Of a DNA stretch of 38,193 nt, positions 8,505 through 17,345 are shown piece after piece. Made by a program: the position numbers and the translations under genes. The notes under the pieces are model-generated. The model was not told the DNA's origin and searched no databases. It worked only from the letters and a program-made list of their open reading frames with translations. Source of the stretch: Methylococcus sp. (lineage in GTDB: Bacteria; Pseudomonadota; Gammaproteobacteria; Methylococcales; Methylococcaceae); the NCBI GenBank assembly GCA_028688525.1, contig JAQTYA010000020.1, forward strand, positions 1 to 38,193, written 5' to 3'. How positions within the stretch are numbered: position 1 is the first letter of the stretch; every line of letters starts with the position of its first letter.

Positions 8505-9926
8505 CTAGGTGGCCGGTTGCCGACGTCGATGCGCTGCGCCGCTGGGCCCATGCAGAGAAAGCCAAGCCAGAGCCATCAGCGACACGAACATCTGGGCGTT
8601 CGCCGGGATCTGCAAGTTGAAATCCACCGACGAATGAATAGCTATCGCGGTCATCCCCATCAGCGCTCCGAATGCCAAGCCGCGTAAAAGCTCGTCGTGC
8701 CTGGCGTGTAGAGCACGACAGGCCGCCGCCATGCTGAGAAAGGCGGCGAGTCCGAGCGGAGCAGCGCCGATTAAGCCGAATTCGCCCAGAAATTGGAAAT
8801 AGTCGTTGTGGGCGTAATCGTAGGTCACGCCTTTAATCTCCGGGCCGCTATAGGGCGGGAAGGCGGTATAAAAAGTCCCTGCGCCCGAGCCAGCGACGCG
8901 GAAGTCGCGTATCCAGGGCTGGAGGTAGTCGTACAGATCCACGCGGTTGACGACCTCGGTCGCGGTGGTCCCCTGCAGGCGTTCTGCGACCTTTTCGATG
9001 CCGAAGTGCGCGCCAATGAACAGCATGTCCACCAGCACGAGGCTGACCCAAAGCGCCACCGCGACGCCACGTGAGGATTGGCGCACCAACAGCAGATAAA
9101 CCAACCCGGCGATGCCCAGCGACGACGCGAAGCCCATGTTGCCCATGCGGGAGCGGGTCAGCACCAGTCCGATCGCCATGATCACTAGCCCGATGCGCAA
9201 GGGCACCTTAGCGCTCAGCAGCAAGGCCGCGGTTTGTACCGCCAAGATTCGCCAGTTCTTGCCTGGGGCGGAAAAGCGGTTGCCGAGCAGCACGCCGATG
9301 CCGACGGCCAACGCCATTTCCAGATAGCCTGCCAAATGGTTGCGGTTTACGAAGGTGCCGGTCGCTACGCCGACATTGCTCAATTTCTTGGCAAAAAATC
9401 CCCATTCAAGCCCGGTCAGCGTCATCACGGAGCCGTAGAGCGCCTGGAGTACGCCGCTGACCACGATCGCGTACGTCAAGAGGCGAATGCGCCGATGCGT
9501 GTTTGCCAGTGCGAGGAGGAGTGCGAAGAGCGTGACCAGCGACAAACCTTGGAGCGTACGCAGCAGGGTGCGATCCGGTTCGACGCTAATGTGAGCTGAG
9601 GTATTGGGTTGAATCTGGTGGAGCGCTGACCATATTGCAGAGGCTTTGGGCGAAAGCGTATCGACCCACTGGACAGGCAGGGCAGTGGCTTGCACCCCTG
9701 TCCAGCCCACTGCAAAAGCCAAGAGTGCCAACACCGGCCAGGATTTATACAGACTCGCCGGTATCGATATTCCGCCGAAAGCCGCCGCAGCGGCTGTCGA
9801 GGCACCCAGGAGCAAAACGAGGCCGGCCATCGCGGCGGCAAAATGTTCGGGGGCCGCCCCCCAAGGCAACGGCCCGATCAGAATCAGGCCCAGCAGAGCC
9901 GCGAACAGGGTGCGCTCGACCGTCAT
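8505..9926 (-). CDS. O-antigen ligase / polysaccharide polymerase family membrane protein (Wzy_C)
   Basis: Integral inner-membrane protein expected to polymerise or ligate polysaccharide repeat units on the periplasmic side. It has around ten to twelve hydrophobic helices and a large periplasmic loop. Family signatures are GTFVNRNHLAGYLEM (about residues 190-204), the loop segment GSGAGTFYTAFPPY, the motif YAHNDYFQFLGEFG, and SSVDFNLQIPANA near the C-terminus. The length of 473 residues is typical. The start ATG at 9926 lies 2 bases beyond the stop of the upstream secreted-protein gene, which shows tight coupling. Whether it acts as Wzy polymerase or as ligase cannot be decided from sequence; the exopolysaccharide setting favours polymerase. 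Confidence 0.9.
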   Translation of the reverse strand: MTVERTLFAALLGLILIGPLPWGAAPEHFAAAMAGLVLLLGASTAAAAAFGGISIPASLYKSWPVLALLAFAVGWTGVQATALPVQWVDTLSPKASAIWSALHQIQPNTSAHISVEPDRTLLRTLQGLSLVTLFALLLALANTHRRIRLLTYAIVVSGVLQALYGSVMTLTGLEWGFFAKKLSNVGVATGTFVNRNHLAGYLEMALAVGIGVLLGNRFSAPGKNWRILAVQTAALLLSAKVPLRIGLVIMAIGLVLTRSRMGNMGFASSLGIAGLVYLLLVRQSSRGVAVALWVSLVLVDMLFIGAHFGIEKVAERLQGTTATEVVNRVDLYDYLQPWIRDFRVAGSGAGTFYTAFPPYSGPEIKGVTYDYAHNDYFQFLGEFGLIGAAPLGLAAFLSMAAACRALHARHDELLRGLAFGALMGMTAIAIHSSVDFNLQIPANAQMFVSLMALAWLSLHGPSGAAHRRRQPAT

Positions 9927-9928
9927 TC

Positions 9929-10348
9929 CTAGAAGTTGCCCATGCCCCCTTCCTGGCCGCCCGTGGCGGAACTGCCCGGCGGATTCACGTTCGAGGTGTC
10001 GCCTGCGTTATCGCCGGTTTGCTGTTTAGGTGTGGTCACAGTGTTGCTGCTGTCGCCCTTAGCCGCTCCCTGGTTGTTATTGATGGATTGGCTCGGCGAA
10101 TCTAAGGGCTCTGCCGCTCTAACCGCCAGTACGCGGGTATCGGTACCGGTGGCTCCGGTATCGTCGGTACCCGGAATGAAGCCTGGGGCAGCTGAAATCT
10201 CGGATGGCGTACCGACCTTCTTCCATTTGCTCTTGACGCTGTTCGTTGCGCCCGAGGAATCTGCAGCTTGCGCCGTTGCGCCGAAGGTGCTTAGGAGAAT
10301 GGCCAGACCGCCGGCGGCGGCAGACCAATGAGCTTTATTGATGTTCAT
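9929..10348 (-). CDS. Small secreted low-complexity protein, unknown function
   Basis: Not recognised. It is a 139-residue protein with a clear Sec signal peptide: MNINK, hydrophobic core AAGGLAILLSTFGA, cleavage after AQA at about residue 28. The mature part is short, hydrophilic and disorder-prone, rich in Gly, Ser, Thr, Asn and Asp, with a basic patch KSKWKKVG near its N-terminus and a Gly-rich end GGQEGGMGNF. No cysteines are present after the signal. It sits 42 bp behind another secreted protein and 2 bp before the polymerase gene, so it belongs to the same operon. A role in the extracellular matrix is a guess from position only. Confidence 0.75.
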   Translation of the reverse strand: MNINKAHWSAAAGGLAILLSTFGATAQAADSSGATNSVKSKWKKVGTPSEISAAPGFIPGTDDTGATGTDTRVLAVRAAEPLDSPSQSINNNQGAAKGDSSNTVTTPKQQTGDNAGDTSNVNPPGSSATGGQEGGMGNF

Positions 10349-10390
10349 GAGGGTAGCCTCAGGGTAGGAATATCTCGTAAACGCAAGGGT

Positions 10391-11113
10391 TTACTGCTTC
10401 GGCATTTCAGCATAACCCGGCAGCAGATCCTTTTGTCCCTGCAGCCAAGCCGGCAAACCTTCCTCTAGGCTGATTTGCGCACGAACGCCGGCCGATTGCG
10501 GAGTGGGGGGATTGGGCGTCTCGGTATTCCAGAAGATGCGGCAGGCGCCTGTGTTAGGAACCTGAGTCAGTTGTACATTGACGGATACCTTGTTGATGGC
10601 GCCGGTGGCGTCCGCTTTCAGGGTGTTGATGAACTGATTGCAAGTCCAGCTGGTAGGCGTGGGGCTTACGTCGCTGGAGATGCACTCGTAGTCGAATGGA
10701 ACTTGGAAGTTGCACACACCCGTTGAACTGCTGCAACCGAAAAATTTCACATTGTTGACCATGAGGCCTGCTTGCGAACCGACGGACTGGGTTCCGGCGG
10801 TCGATTTACCGGCCGATACGATCACGCCGCCGGTAATCGGCGACATCAATGGCGAGTCGGTCAGATTGGCGGGGTTGAACACCACGTATTTGCCGTCGGC
10901 CGAGTAAGTGGTCTGCTTGGTCGGGAAAGTCTCTTTTTTGTCGGCGTTGGCCAGCTTGCCTTCCTTGACCACATCGATAATAAGCCGTTGGCCCAGCGTG
11001 GCAGTATCGGTGCCAACTTGATAGCAAACAGGCGTCGAGAATGCGCTGCCACTGACGAGCAGAGCGGTTACTCCCATTAAGGGTGCATGGGGAAGACGTA
11101 AGCGAGTATTCAT
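10391..11113 (-). CDS. Secreted cysteine-containing protein, unknown function
   Basis: Not recognised. The preferred start is ATG 11113, because AGGAG lies 6 bases upstream and it opens directly into a signal peptide (MNTRLRLPH, then MGVTALLVSGSAFS); an in-frame ATG at 11146 would add 11 residues with no support. The mature protein of about 215 residues has several cysteines (CYQVG, FFGCSSSTGVCNF, YECISS, WTCNQ, GACRIF) that could form disulfides, and looks beta-rich. It ends in a Pro/Gln-rich segment. It is the first gene of the minus-strand operon that leads to the polymerase. Its export and linkage to exopolysaccharide genes suggest a surface or matrix role, without further evidence. Confidence 0.75.
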   Translation of the reverse strand: MNTRLRLPHAPLMGVTALLVSGSAFSTPVCYQVGTDTATLGQRLIIDVVKEGKLANADKKETFPTKQTTYSADGKYVVFNPANLTDSPLMSPITGGVIVSAGKSTAGTQSVGSQAGLMVNNVKFFGCSSSTGVCNFQVPFDYECISSDVSPTPTSWTCNQFINTLKADATGAINKVSVNVQLTQVPNTGACRIFWNTETPNPPTPQSAGVRAQISLEEGLPAWLQGQKDLLPGYAEMPKQ

Positions 11114-11302
11114 GCGGCGGCTCCTGGGTAGGATGGAAGTAGGCATTGCAAAGTGTAGCTCGCGCCTAGCTCATGTCAAATAAACTGTCAAGAAGGAGCT
11201 CCGCGGCAAAGTGGGCTTAAACTGACACGAGCAGCCAAGTTATGCGCCAGCAGCCGATAGGGCCGCCCAATGATGCAGTGTATTGCGACCTGCTCGCCGG
11301 TG

Positions 11303-12352
11303 TCAGTGCTGGAACACCCGGATCCGGCTGGGCTGGATCACCACCTCGTCCCCGTGTTTGATCGCATAGCGTCCGAACGCTTCGCGGCTGAGTTCCGCCT
11401 CTACGGCCCCCTGGCCGTCCTTGCGCTCCAACTCCACCCGTACCGCATTGCCGCGCCGCCGGATGTCGCGGACGATGGCGCCGATGCCTTCGCCATTGCC
11501 GCCGATCTCGATTTCGTGAGGGCGGGCGAAGAACAAGGCTTGTTCGGCATCAGACTCTGCCGTTCCCGGTAGGGCCAGCACGGTGTCGCCGATATGGGCT
11601 CGGCCGTCGGATACGCGGCCGTGGAACAGGTTGACGTCGCCGATGAACTGGCAGACGAAAGGCGTGGCCGGATGGTCGTAGACCTCGTCCGCCGAGCCGA
11701 CCTGCTCGATCTGCCCGCTGTTCAGCACCACGACACGGTCGGCCACTTCCAGCGCTTCTTCCTGGTCGTGGGTCACGAACACGGAGGTGATGTGCAACTC
11801 GTCGTGCAGCCGCCGCAGCCAGCGCCGCAAGTCTTTGCGGACCTTGGCGTCGAGCGCGCCGAAGGGTTCGTCCAAGAGCAGAACCTTGGGTTCGACCGCC
11901 AGGGCGCGGGCCAGGGCGATGCGCTGGCGTTGGCCGCCGGAGAGCTGGCCGGGATAGCGGTCGGCGAGCCAGTCGAGCTGGACCAGTTCCAGCAATTCAT
12001 GCACCCGCCGCCGGATTTCGGTCTCGGGCGGACGCTGGGCGCGCGGGCGCACCCGTAGGCCGAAGGCGATGTTCTCGAACACGGTCATGTGCCGGAATAG
12101 CGCGTAGTGCTGGAATACGAAGCCGACCTGGCGCTCGCGGACGTGGCGGTGCGTGGTGTCTTCCCCGTGGAATAGTATCTGTCCACTGTCTGCGGCCTCC
12201 AGCCCGGCGATGATGCGCAGCAGCGTGGTCTTGCCGCAGCCGGAGGGGCCTAGCAGGGCTACCAGTTCGCCGGAACTGATGGTCAGGTCGATGCCCTTGA
12301 GCGCCTGGAAGCTGCCGAAGGATTTGGTGATGTTGCGGATTTCTATGCTCAT
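11303..12352 (-). CDS. cysA: Sulfate/thiosulfate ABC transporter ATP-binding protein
   Basis: Cytoplasmic ATPase that powers sulfate and thiosulfate import through the CysT-CysW channel. Walker A is GPSGCGKT (35-42), the Q-loop lies around [12 protein letters not shown] (78-89), the ABC signature is LSGGQRQR (137-144), Walker B is [11 protein letters not shown] (158-168), and the switch histidine is in [11 protein letters not shown]-terminal TOBE-like regulatory domain follows from about residue 240 (VNLFHGRV to the end). The length of 349 residues is normal. It begins 18 bp after the cysW stop and is the last gene of the cysTWA operon. No periplasmic sulfate-binding protein gene lies next to it, so Sbp or CysP must be encoded elsewhere. 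Confidence 0.96.
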   Translation of the reverse strand: MSIEIRNITKSFGSFQALKGIDLTISSGELVALLGPSGCGKTTLLRIIAGLEAADSGQILFHGEDTTHRHVRERQVGFVFQHYALFRHMTVFENIAFGLRVRPRAQRPPETEIRRRVHELLELVQLDWLADRYPGQLSGGQRQRIALARALAVEPKVLLLDEPFGALDAKVRKDLRRWLRRLHDELHITSVFVTHDQEEALEVADRVVVLNSGQIEQVGSADEVYDHPATPFVCQFIGDVNLFHGRVSDGRAHIGDTVLALPGTAESDAEQALFFARPHEIEIGGNGEGIGAIVRDIRRRGNAVRVELERKDGQGAVEAELSREAFGRYAIKHGDEVVIQPSRIRVFQH

Positions 12353-12370
12353 GGTCGGCTTACTCTCGAT

Positions 12371-13258
12371 TCATTCTTCGTCTTTGTCGGCGTCGATCTG
12401 CCGGGCCAGCCGCCATTCCAGGGCGCTCTTCAAGGCCAGGGTGACCAGGGCCAGCATCGCCAGGAGCGAGGCGACGGCGAAGGCCGCGGCGCTGTTGTAT
12501 TCGTTGTAGAGGATCTCGACGTGCAGCGGGATCGTGTTGGTGGCGCCGCGGATGTGGCCGGAGACTACCGACACTGCACCGAATTCGCCCATCGCCCGGG
12601 CATTGCACAGAATCACGCCGTACAGCAAGCCCCAGCGAATATTGGGCAGGGTGATGTGCCGGAAGGTCTGCCAGCCCGAGGCGCCTAGTACCAGCGCGGC
12701 CTCTTCTTCGTCGTTGCCCTGGGCCTGCATCAACGGAATCAGTTCGCGGGCGACGAACGGCACGGTGACGAAGATCGTGGCCAGCACGATGCCGGGCACA
12801 GCGAAAATCAGCTTGATGTCGTGCTCGGCCAGCCAGGGCCCCAGCCAGCCCTGCATGCCGAACAGCAGCACGTAGATCAGGCCGGATACGACCGGAGACA
12901 CCGAGAACGGCAGATCGATCAAGGTGGTGAGCAGATTTTTGCCCGGAAATTCGAATTTGGCGATGGCCCAGGCTGCAGCGACGCCGAACACCGTGTTCAG
13001 TGGGACCGCGATCAAGGTAACCAGCAAGGTGAGCTTGACCGCGGCCAGGGCCATCGGGTCCATCAGTGCGGACACGTAGGTCTCCCAGCCCTTGGCGAAG
13101 GCCTGGACGAACACCAGCGCCAGCGGCATCAGAAGGAATAGCGCGAGAAAAACCAGGGCGGCGGCGGTCAGCGACCGGCGCACCCAAGGCGTTTCGCTGC
13201 GGGCGGCGTGATGGACGTGGTGAACGTGCGAAGCGAACGTAAGCGTTTGTGCGGACAT
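12371..13258 (-). CDS. cysW: Sulfate ABC transporter permease CysW
   Basis: Inner-membrane permease subunit for sulfate. It has six hydrophobic helices, the first at AALVFLALFLLMPLALVFVQ, and the EAA loop that docks on the ATPase reads EEEAALVLGASGWQTFRHI. The start is taken as ATG 13258 (MSAQTLTFASHVHH); a longer in-frame start at 13321 would overlap the upstream cysT gene and adds no recognisable sequence. A His-rich stretch, HVHHVHH, follows the start; it is unusual but has no known meaning. It lies 26 bp downstream of cysT and 18 bp upstream of cysA. The 295-residue length matches family members. Confidence 0.95.
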   Translation of the reverse strand: MSAQTLTFASHVHHVHHAARSETPWVRRSLTAAALVFLALFLLMPLALVFVQAFAKGWETYVSALMDPMALAAVKLTLLVTLIAVPLNTVFGVAAAWAIAKFEFPGKNLLTTLIDLPFSVSPVVSGLIYVLLFGMQGWLGPWLAEHDIKLIFAVPGIVLATIFVTVPFVARELIPLMQAQGNDEEEAALVLGASGWQTFRHITLPNIRWGLLYGVILCNARAMGEFGAVSVVSGHIRGATNTIPLHVEILYNEYNSAAAFAVASLLAMLALVTLALKSALEWRLARQIDADKDEE

Positions 13259-13284
13259 GGCGATAGATGCGGTCGTTGTGCCGT

Positions 13285-14121
13285 TCAGATGCGGGAGCCG
13301 CGGCGGTTCTGGGTCCACCATTGCAGCAGGTTGATGGCCAGCAGCAGGGTGAAGGACACCAGCAGCATAGACACCGCCAGGGCAGTGGCGCCGGCGTAGT
13401 CGTACTGTTCCAGCTTGGTGATGATGAGCAGCGGGGTGATTTCAGACACCAGCGGAATGTTGCCGGCGATGAAGATCACCGAGCCGTATTCGCCGACACC
13501 GCGGGCGAAGGCCAGGGCGAATCCCGTCATCAGCGCCGGTGACAGGGTCGGCAGAATCACCTTCAGGAAGGTTTGCCAACGGGTGGCTCCCAGGCTGGCC
13601 GCCGCCTCTTCCAGCTCTTTTTCCAGGTCTTCCAGGATCGGTTGAACCGTCCGCACTACGAAGGGCAGGCCGATGAAGGTCAGCGCGATGGTGACGCCAA
13701 GTGAGGTGAAGGCGATCTTGAACCCCACCTGGGCCGCGAACTGCCCCACCCAGCCCTTGCTGGAATACAGCGTGGCGAGGGCGATGCCGGCGACGGCGGT
13801 GGGCAGGGCGAAGGGCAGATCGACGAAGGCGTCGGCCAGCTTGCGTCCGGGAAACTCGTAGCGCACCAGCACCCAGGCCACCAGCAGGCCCATGATGGCA
13901 TTGATCGCCGCGGCGGCGAGCGCAGCGCCGAAGGTCAGCTTGTAGGACGCCAGCACCCGCGGCGTGGTGACGGCTTCGAAGAAACCGTCCCAGCCCAGCG
14001 TGGCACTTTTGAGGAAGGTCGCCGACAGCGGGACCAGCACGATCAGGCTGAGATAGAGCAGGGTGAAACCCAGCGCCAGCGGAAAGCCGGGCAGGACGCT
14101 ATGTTGCCGGTAAAGCCTCAT
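13285..14121 (-). CDS. cysT: Sulfate ABC transporter permease CysT (CysU)
   Basis: Inner-membrane permease subunit that pairs with CysW to form the sulfate channel. Six transmembrane helices are apparent, beginning with FPLALGFTLLYLSLIVLVPL, and the EAA loop is EEAAASLGATRWQTFLKVILP. The region RYEFPGRKLADAFVDLPFALP is typical of CysT/CysW permeases. The length is 278 residues. It is the first gene of the minus-strand cysTWA operon and is divergent from cysK, from which it is separated by 285 bp of regulatory DNA. Sulfur-starvation control (CysB or similar) is expected for the family, but no binding site can be named from the sequence. Confidence 0.95.
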   Translation of the reverse strand: MRLYRQHSVLPGFPLALGFTLLYLSLIVLVPLSATFLKSATLGWDGFFEAVTTPRVLASYKLTFGAALAAAAINAIMGLLVAWVLVRYEFPGRKLADAFVDLPFALPTAVAGIALATLYSSKGWVGQFAAQVGFKIAFTSLGVTIALTFIGLPFVVRTVQPILEDLEKELEEAAASLGATRWQTFLKVILPTLSPALMTGFALAFARGVGEYGSVIFIAGNIPLVSEITPLLIITKLEQYDYAGATALAVSMLLVSFTLLLAINLLQWWTQNRRGSRI

Positions 14122-14173
14122 GTGTGTATTCGATCCAGGAAAGCTTAAGGGTTTGGCAGGATTCTATCCGAGC

Positions 14174-14220
14174 CTTTTTATATTCCTAAAGAATTAAAGT
14201 AACTATTTATATTCTATGAA
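14174..14220 (-). promoter_or_regulatory. A/T-rich tract, probable promoter region of cysTWA
   Basis: This stretch upstream of cysT is markedly richer in A/T than its surroundings (it contains TATTCCTAAAGAATTAAAG), as expected for a promoter. On the minus strand a TATAAA hexamer could be a -10 element, but no convincing -35 box at proper spacing can be picked. Assignment is by position and composition only. Confidence 0.35.
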
Positions 14221-14249
14221 TGCGTAAGAATTGCGCGCCGGGATCCGGC

Positions 14250-14279
14250 TTGACAAGCCCTGAACGCTATCTGTACCTT
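14250..14279 (+). promoter_or_regulatory. Candidate sigma-70 promoter for the cysK operon leader
   Basis: A perfect TTGACA (14250-14255) points toward cysK. The best -10 candidates 16-18 bases downstream (TGTACC or TACCTT) match the consensus poorly, so the promoter would be weak or activator-dependent, which would suit a cysteine regulon. Transcription from here would pass through the hairpin terminator at 14316-14350 before reaching cysK. Confidence 0.4.
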
Positions 14280-14315
14280 GTTTCGCATACACCGGAGCTG
14301 ACCGGACCACCGGAA

Positions 14316-14350
14316 GCCAGCGTGTCCCTTAGGGGGCCGCTGGCTTTTTT
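14316..14350 (+). terminator. Intrinsic terminator hairpin in the cysK leader (possible attenuator)
   Basis: GCCAGCG (14316-14322) pairs with CGCTGGC (14338-14344). An inner CCC/GGG pairing extends the stem, and six T residues follow directly (14345-14350). This is a strong Rho-independent terminator on the plus strand. It lies between two divergent genes and therefore ends no complete gene upstream; its position 57 bases before cysK suggests a controlled leader or the end of a short RNA. Confidence 0.75.
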
Positions 14351-14406
14351 GTTGCCCGCAATCCGGGCGGGGCGCACAGCGTATTAAGCGTATTAAGGAG
14401 GTTTCC

Positions 14407-15384
14407 ATGCCACATTGGTTCGAAGACAACTCTCAATCCGTCGGCCATACGCCCTTGGTGCGCCTCAACCGGGTAACCGATGGCGCGCCTGCGACGGTGC
14501 TGGCGAAGATCGAGGGGCGCAACCCCGCCTATTCGGTCAAGTGCCGGATAGGGGCGGCGATGGTGCGGGATGCGGAGCAGCGCGGCCTGCTGGGGCCGGG
14601 CAAGGAACTGGTGGAGCCTACCAGCGGCAACACCGGGATCGCGCTGGCCTTCGTCGCCGCCGCCCGGAATATTCCGCTGACGCTGACGATGCCGGAAACC
14701 ATGAGCCTGGAGCGGCGCAAGCTGCTGATCGCCTACGGCGCCAAACTGGTGCTGACGGAGGGCGCCAAGGGCATGTCCGGCGCGGTGGCCCAGGCGGAGG
14801 CCATCGCCGCTTCCGACCCCGGCCGCTACGTCTTGCTGCAGCAATTCAGGAATCCGGCCAATCCCAAGATTCACGAGGAGACCACGGGTCCCGAGATCTG
14901 GGACGACACCGGAGGCGCGGTCGACATCTTCGTGTCGGGCGTCGGGACCGGCGGCACCATCACCGGGGTATCGCGCTACCTCAAGCAGGTGCGCGGCAAG
15001 CCGGTGCTCTCGGTCGCGGTGGAGCCGGCGACCAGCCCGGTGCTCAGCCAGCGCCGCTCAGGCGAGCCGCTGAAGCCCGCACCGCATAAGATCCAAGGCA
15101 TCGGGGCAGGTTTCGTGCCCGAGGTGCTGGATCTGTCGCTGGTGGACGAGATCGAGCCGGTCAGCAACGAGGAGGCCATCCATTACGCCCGCCGTCTGGC
15201 GCGCGAGGAGGGCATACTCTCGGGGATTTCCAGCGGCGCCGCGGTGGCTGCCGCCGTGCGCATCGCCAAGCGGCCGGAGCATGCCGGCAAGACCGTGGTG
15301 GTCGTGTTGCCCGATTCCGGCGAGCGCTACCTGAGCAGCGTGCTGTTCGAGGGTGTGTTCGACGCGACGGGGTTGGCGGCATGA
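14407..15384 (+). CDS. cysK: Cysteine synthase (O-acetylserine sulfhydrylase)
   Basis: PLP enzyme that makes cysteine from O-acetylserine and sulfide in the cytoplasm. The PLP-binding lysine is K45 in AYSVKCRIG, the substrate loop TSGNTG is at 72-77, the phosphate-binding loop is GTGGTITG, and ISSGAA is near residue 275. The closeness of [12 protein letters not shown] to classical CysK favours the A-type enzyme over CysM. AAGGAGG just before the ATG gives a very strong ribosome-binding site. Its stop overlaps the start of the serine acetyltransferase gene by 4 bases, and together they could form the cysteine synthase complex. The operon continues into the encapsulin and desulfurase genes. Confidence 0.96.
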   Translation: MPHWFEDNSQSVGHTPLVRLNRVTDGAPATVLAKIEGRNPAYSVKCRIGAAMVRDAEQRGLLGPGKELVEPTSGNTGIALAFVAAARNIPLTLTMPETMSLERRKLLIAYGAKLVLTEGAKGMSGAVAQAEAIAASDPGRYVLLQQFRNPANPKIHEETTGPEIWDDTGGAVDIFVSGVGTGGTITGVSRYLKQVRGKPVLSVAVEPATSPVLSQRRSGEPLKPAPHKIQGIGAGFVPEVLDLSLVDEIEPVSNEEAIHYARRLAREEGILSGISSGAAVAAAVRIAKRPEHAGKTVVVVLPDSGERYLSSVLFEGVFDATGLAA

Positions 15385-16334
15385 GCGCCCGCATGAAGCC
15401 GGTCGACAGTTTTCCGCCTCATGGGGCCCACTGGGGCATAGATGCCATCGTCGCCGAGCTGCGCGATTTGCGCATCCGATCGCTGGAAGCGCGCCAGCGG
15501 CTGGAACGCCCGCCCAAGCTGCCTTCGCGCAAGGTGTTGGCGGACATCGTCGGCGGACTGAGCGCGGCCCTGTTTCCCAATCGCCTGGGGGCGGTGGAGA
15601 TCGGCCGGGAGGGCATCGACCACTATGTCGGCCATACCTTGGATTCGAGTCTCCGGGCGCTGCTCGATCAGGTGAGCTGCGAACTGCGTTTCTCCGCAGG
15701 ACTGGACGAAGCGCAGGAGTCGGAACGCGAGCAGGCCCTGGCCATTGCCCGCGAATTCGCCGCCCGTTTGCCGCGCTTGCGCGAGTTGCTGGACACCGAC
15801 GTCCGTGCCGCCTTCGAAGGCGACCCGGCGGCCCGCAGCGTCGACGAAGTACTGGCCTGCTATCCCGGCGTCACCGCAATCATCCATCACCGGCTGGCCC
15901 ACGAACTGTACCGCTTAGGGGTTCCCCTGATCGCCCGCGTCATCTCCGACATTGCTCATTCGGCTACCGGGATCGACATCCATCCCGGCGCGCAAATCGG
16001 CGGTAGCTTTTTCATCGACCACGGCACCGGCGTCGTTATCGGAGAAACCGCAGTCATCGGCCAGCGGGTGCGGCTGTACCAGGCCGTGACGCTGGGCGCC
16101 AAGCGTTTCCCTGTGGACGACAACGGCGCTTTGGTCAAGGGCAACGCCCGCCATCCCATCGTGGAAGACGAGGTCGTGATCTACGCCGGAGCGACCATAC
16201 TGGGACGTATCACCATCGGCCGCGGCTCGGTCATCGGCGGCAACGTCTGGCTGACCCGCAGCGTGCCGCCCAAGAGCAACATCAGCCAGGCGCAGGTACG
16301 CAATGAAACCTTCGATGCCGGCGCCGGCATCTGA
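15381..16334 (+). CDS. Serine O-acetyltransferase (EpsC/CysE family)
   Basis: Transfers acetyl from acetyl-CoA to serine, giving the O-acetylserine used by the CysK encoded just before it. The N-terminal half is helical (about 1-185); the C-terminal half is a left-handed beta-helix of hexapeptide repeats from about 190, with [21 protein letters not shown] carrying the catalytic histidines and GASI-like turns to the end. The extended N-terminus resembles the EpsC subgroup more than short CysE. Its ATG at 15381 overlaps the cysK stop (ATGA), indicating translational coupling. The last residues, AGAGI, end in Ile, as in the CysE tail that inserts into the CysK active site; this is a suggestive match, not proof of a complex. 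Confidence 0.94.
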   Translation: MSARMKPVDSFPPHGAHWGIDAIVAELRDLRIRSLEARQRLERPPKLPSRKVLADIVGGLSAALFPNRLGAVEIGREGIDHYVGHTLDSSLRALLDQVSCELRFSAGLDEAQESEREQALAIAREFAARLPRLRELLDTDVRAAFEGDPAARSVDEVLACYPGVTAIIHHRLAHELYRLGVPLIARVISDIAHSATGIDIHPGAQIGGSFFIDHGTGVVIGETAVIGQRVRLYQAVTLGAKRFPVDDNGALVKGNARHPIVEDEVVIYAGATILGRITIGRGSVIGGNVWLTRSVPPKSNISQAQVRNETFDAGAGI

Positions 16335-16415
16335 ACCCCAATCCAGGAGGAGAATCCGACTCTATCGCAGTAAGTGAAGCACACCTTTACTACCCCCCAA
16401 CTTAAGGAGTAACCG

Positions 16416-17345
16416 ATGGCAGAAATCGATTCGAGACAACTCGCACTAGGCGATGCGGCAGCCCGCCAGCTCGCCAACGCTACCAAAACCGTTCCCCAGC
16501 TCCAGCCCATCTCGCCGCGCTGGCTGGTGCACTTGCTGCCCTGGGTCGGCGTTGAAGCCGGCATCTACCGGTTGAACAAGGTCAAGGACGAATCCCGCGT
16601 GCTGACCGCCTGCTCGCAGCGCGACGAGCGCGATCTGCCCGAGACCTTCGTCGACTATGACGAGAATCCGCGCGAATATTTCCTCAGCGCGGTCTCCACC
16701 ACCGTGGACGTGCATACCCGGGTTTCGGACCTGTACAGCAGCCCGCACGACCAGATCCAACAGCAGCTGCGTCTGGCCATCGAGACCATCAAGGAACGCC
16801 AGGAAGACGAGCTGCTCAACAACAAAGAGTACGGCTTGCTGAATAATGTCGTACCCGAGCAGCGGATTTCGACCCGTACCGGCGCGCCAACCCCGGACGA
16901 TCTGGACGAACTGATCACCAAGGTGTGGAAAGAGCCTGCCTTCTTCCTGGCCCATCCGCAGGCGATTGCGGCTTTCGGCCGCGAATGCACCCGCCGCGGC
17001 GTGCCGCCACCGACCGCCACCCTGTTCGGCTCGCCGTTCCTCACCTGGCGCGGCATTCCGATCATCCCGACCAACAAGCTGAAGATCCAGGACGGTAAGA
17101 CCAACATCCTGTTGCTGCGTACCGGCGAAGCCCGCCAGGGCGTGGTCGGGCTGTATCAGCCGGGGCTGCCGGGCGAACAGGGCCTGGGGCTCTCGGTCAA
17201 GTTCATGGGCATCAGCCGCAAGGCCATCGCTTCTTACCTCGTTTCGCTGTACTGCTCGCTGGCGGTGCTGACGGACGATGCGATCGCTGTGCTCGAAGGG
17301 GTCGAGGTGGGGAAGTACCATGACTATAAGCACGAGTACAAATAA
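16416..17345 (+). CDS. Family 2A encapsulin shell protein (SrpI-like)
   Basis: HK97-fold protein that self-assembles into a hollow nanocompartment. The sequence matches family 2A shell proteins: the N-terminal ALGDAAARQLANATKTVPQ, then ISPRWLVHLLPWVGVEAGIYR, DLPETFVDYDENPREYFL, and the later segment FGSPFLTWRGIPIIPTNK. The length of 309 residues is normal and there is no cyclic-nucleotide-binding insertion, which separates it from family 2B. TAAGGAG at 16403-16409 sits 6 bases before the ATG. The next gene, starting inside this one's last codons, encodes a cysteine desulfurase with an extra N-terminal domain, which is the known cargo type of family 2A shells in cyanobacteria and other bacteria. 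The shell would therefore enclose cysteine-sulfur release. The family call is strong; physiology in this organism is inferred. Confidence 0.95.
   Translation: MAEIDSRQLALGDAAARQLANATKTVPQLQPISPRWLVHLLPWVGVEAGIYRLNKVKDESRVLTACSQRDERDLPETFVDYDENPREYFLSAVSTTVDVHTRVSDLYSSPHDQIQQQLRLAIETIKERQEDELLNNKEYGLLNNVVPEQRISTRTGAPTPDDLDELITKVWKEPAFFLAHPQAIAAFGRECTRRGVPPPTATLFGSPFLTWRGIPIIPTNKLKIQDGKTNILLLRTGEARQGVVGLYQPGLPGEQGLGLSVKFMGISRKAIASYLVSLYCSLAVLTDDAIAVLEGVEVGKYHDYKHEYK

Noticed and set aside
14238-14313. Repeated CCGG-containing motifs upstream of cysK as a known riboswitch or CysB site
   Set aside because: No match to any riboswitch core or regulator consensus that I can recognise; reported only as part of the leader observation.
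16374-16412. 12-residue GTG-started mini-frame just before the encapsulin gene, possible leader peptide
   Set aside because: No ribosome-binding site at useful distance (AGGAGGAG is about 20 bases upstream), no Cys codons and no terminator pairing.
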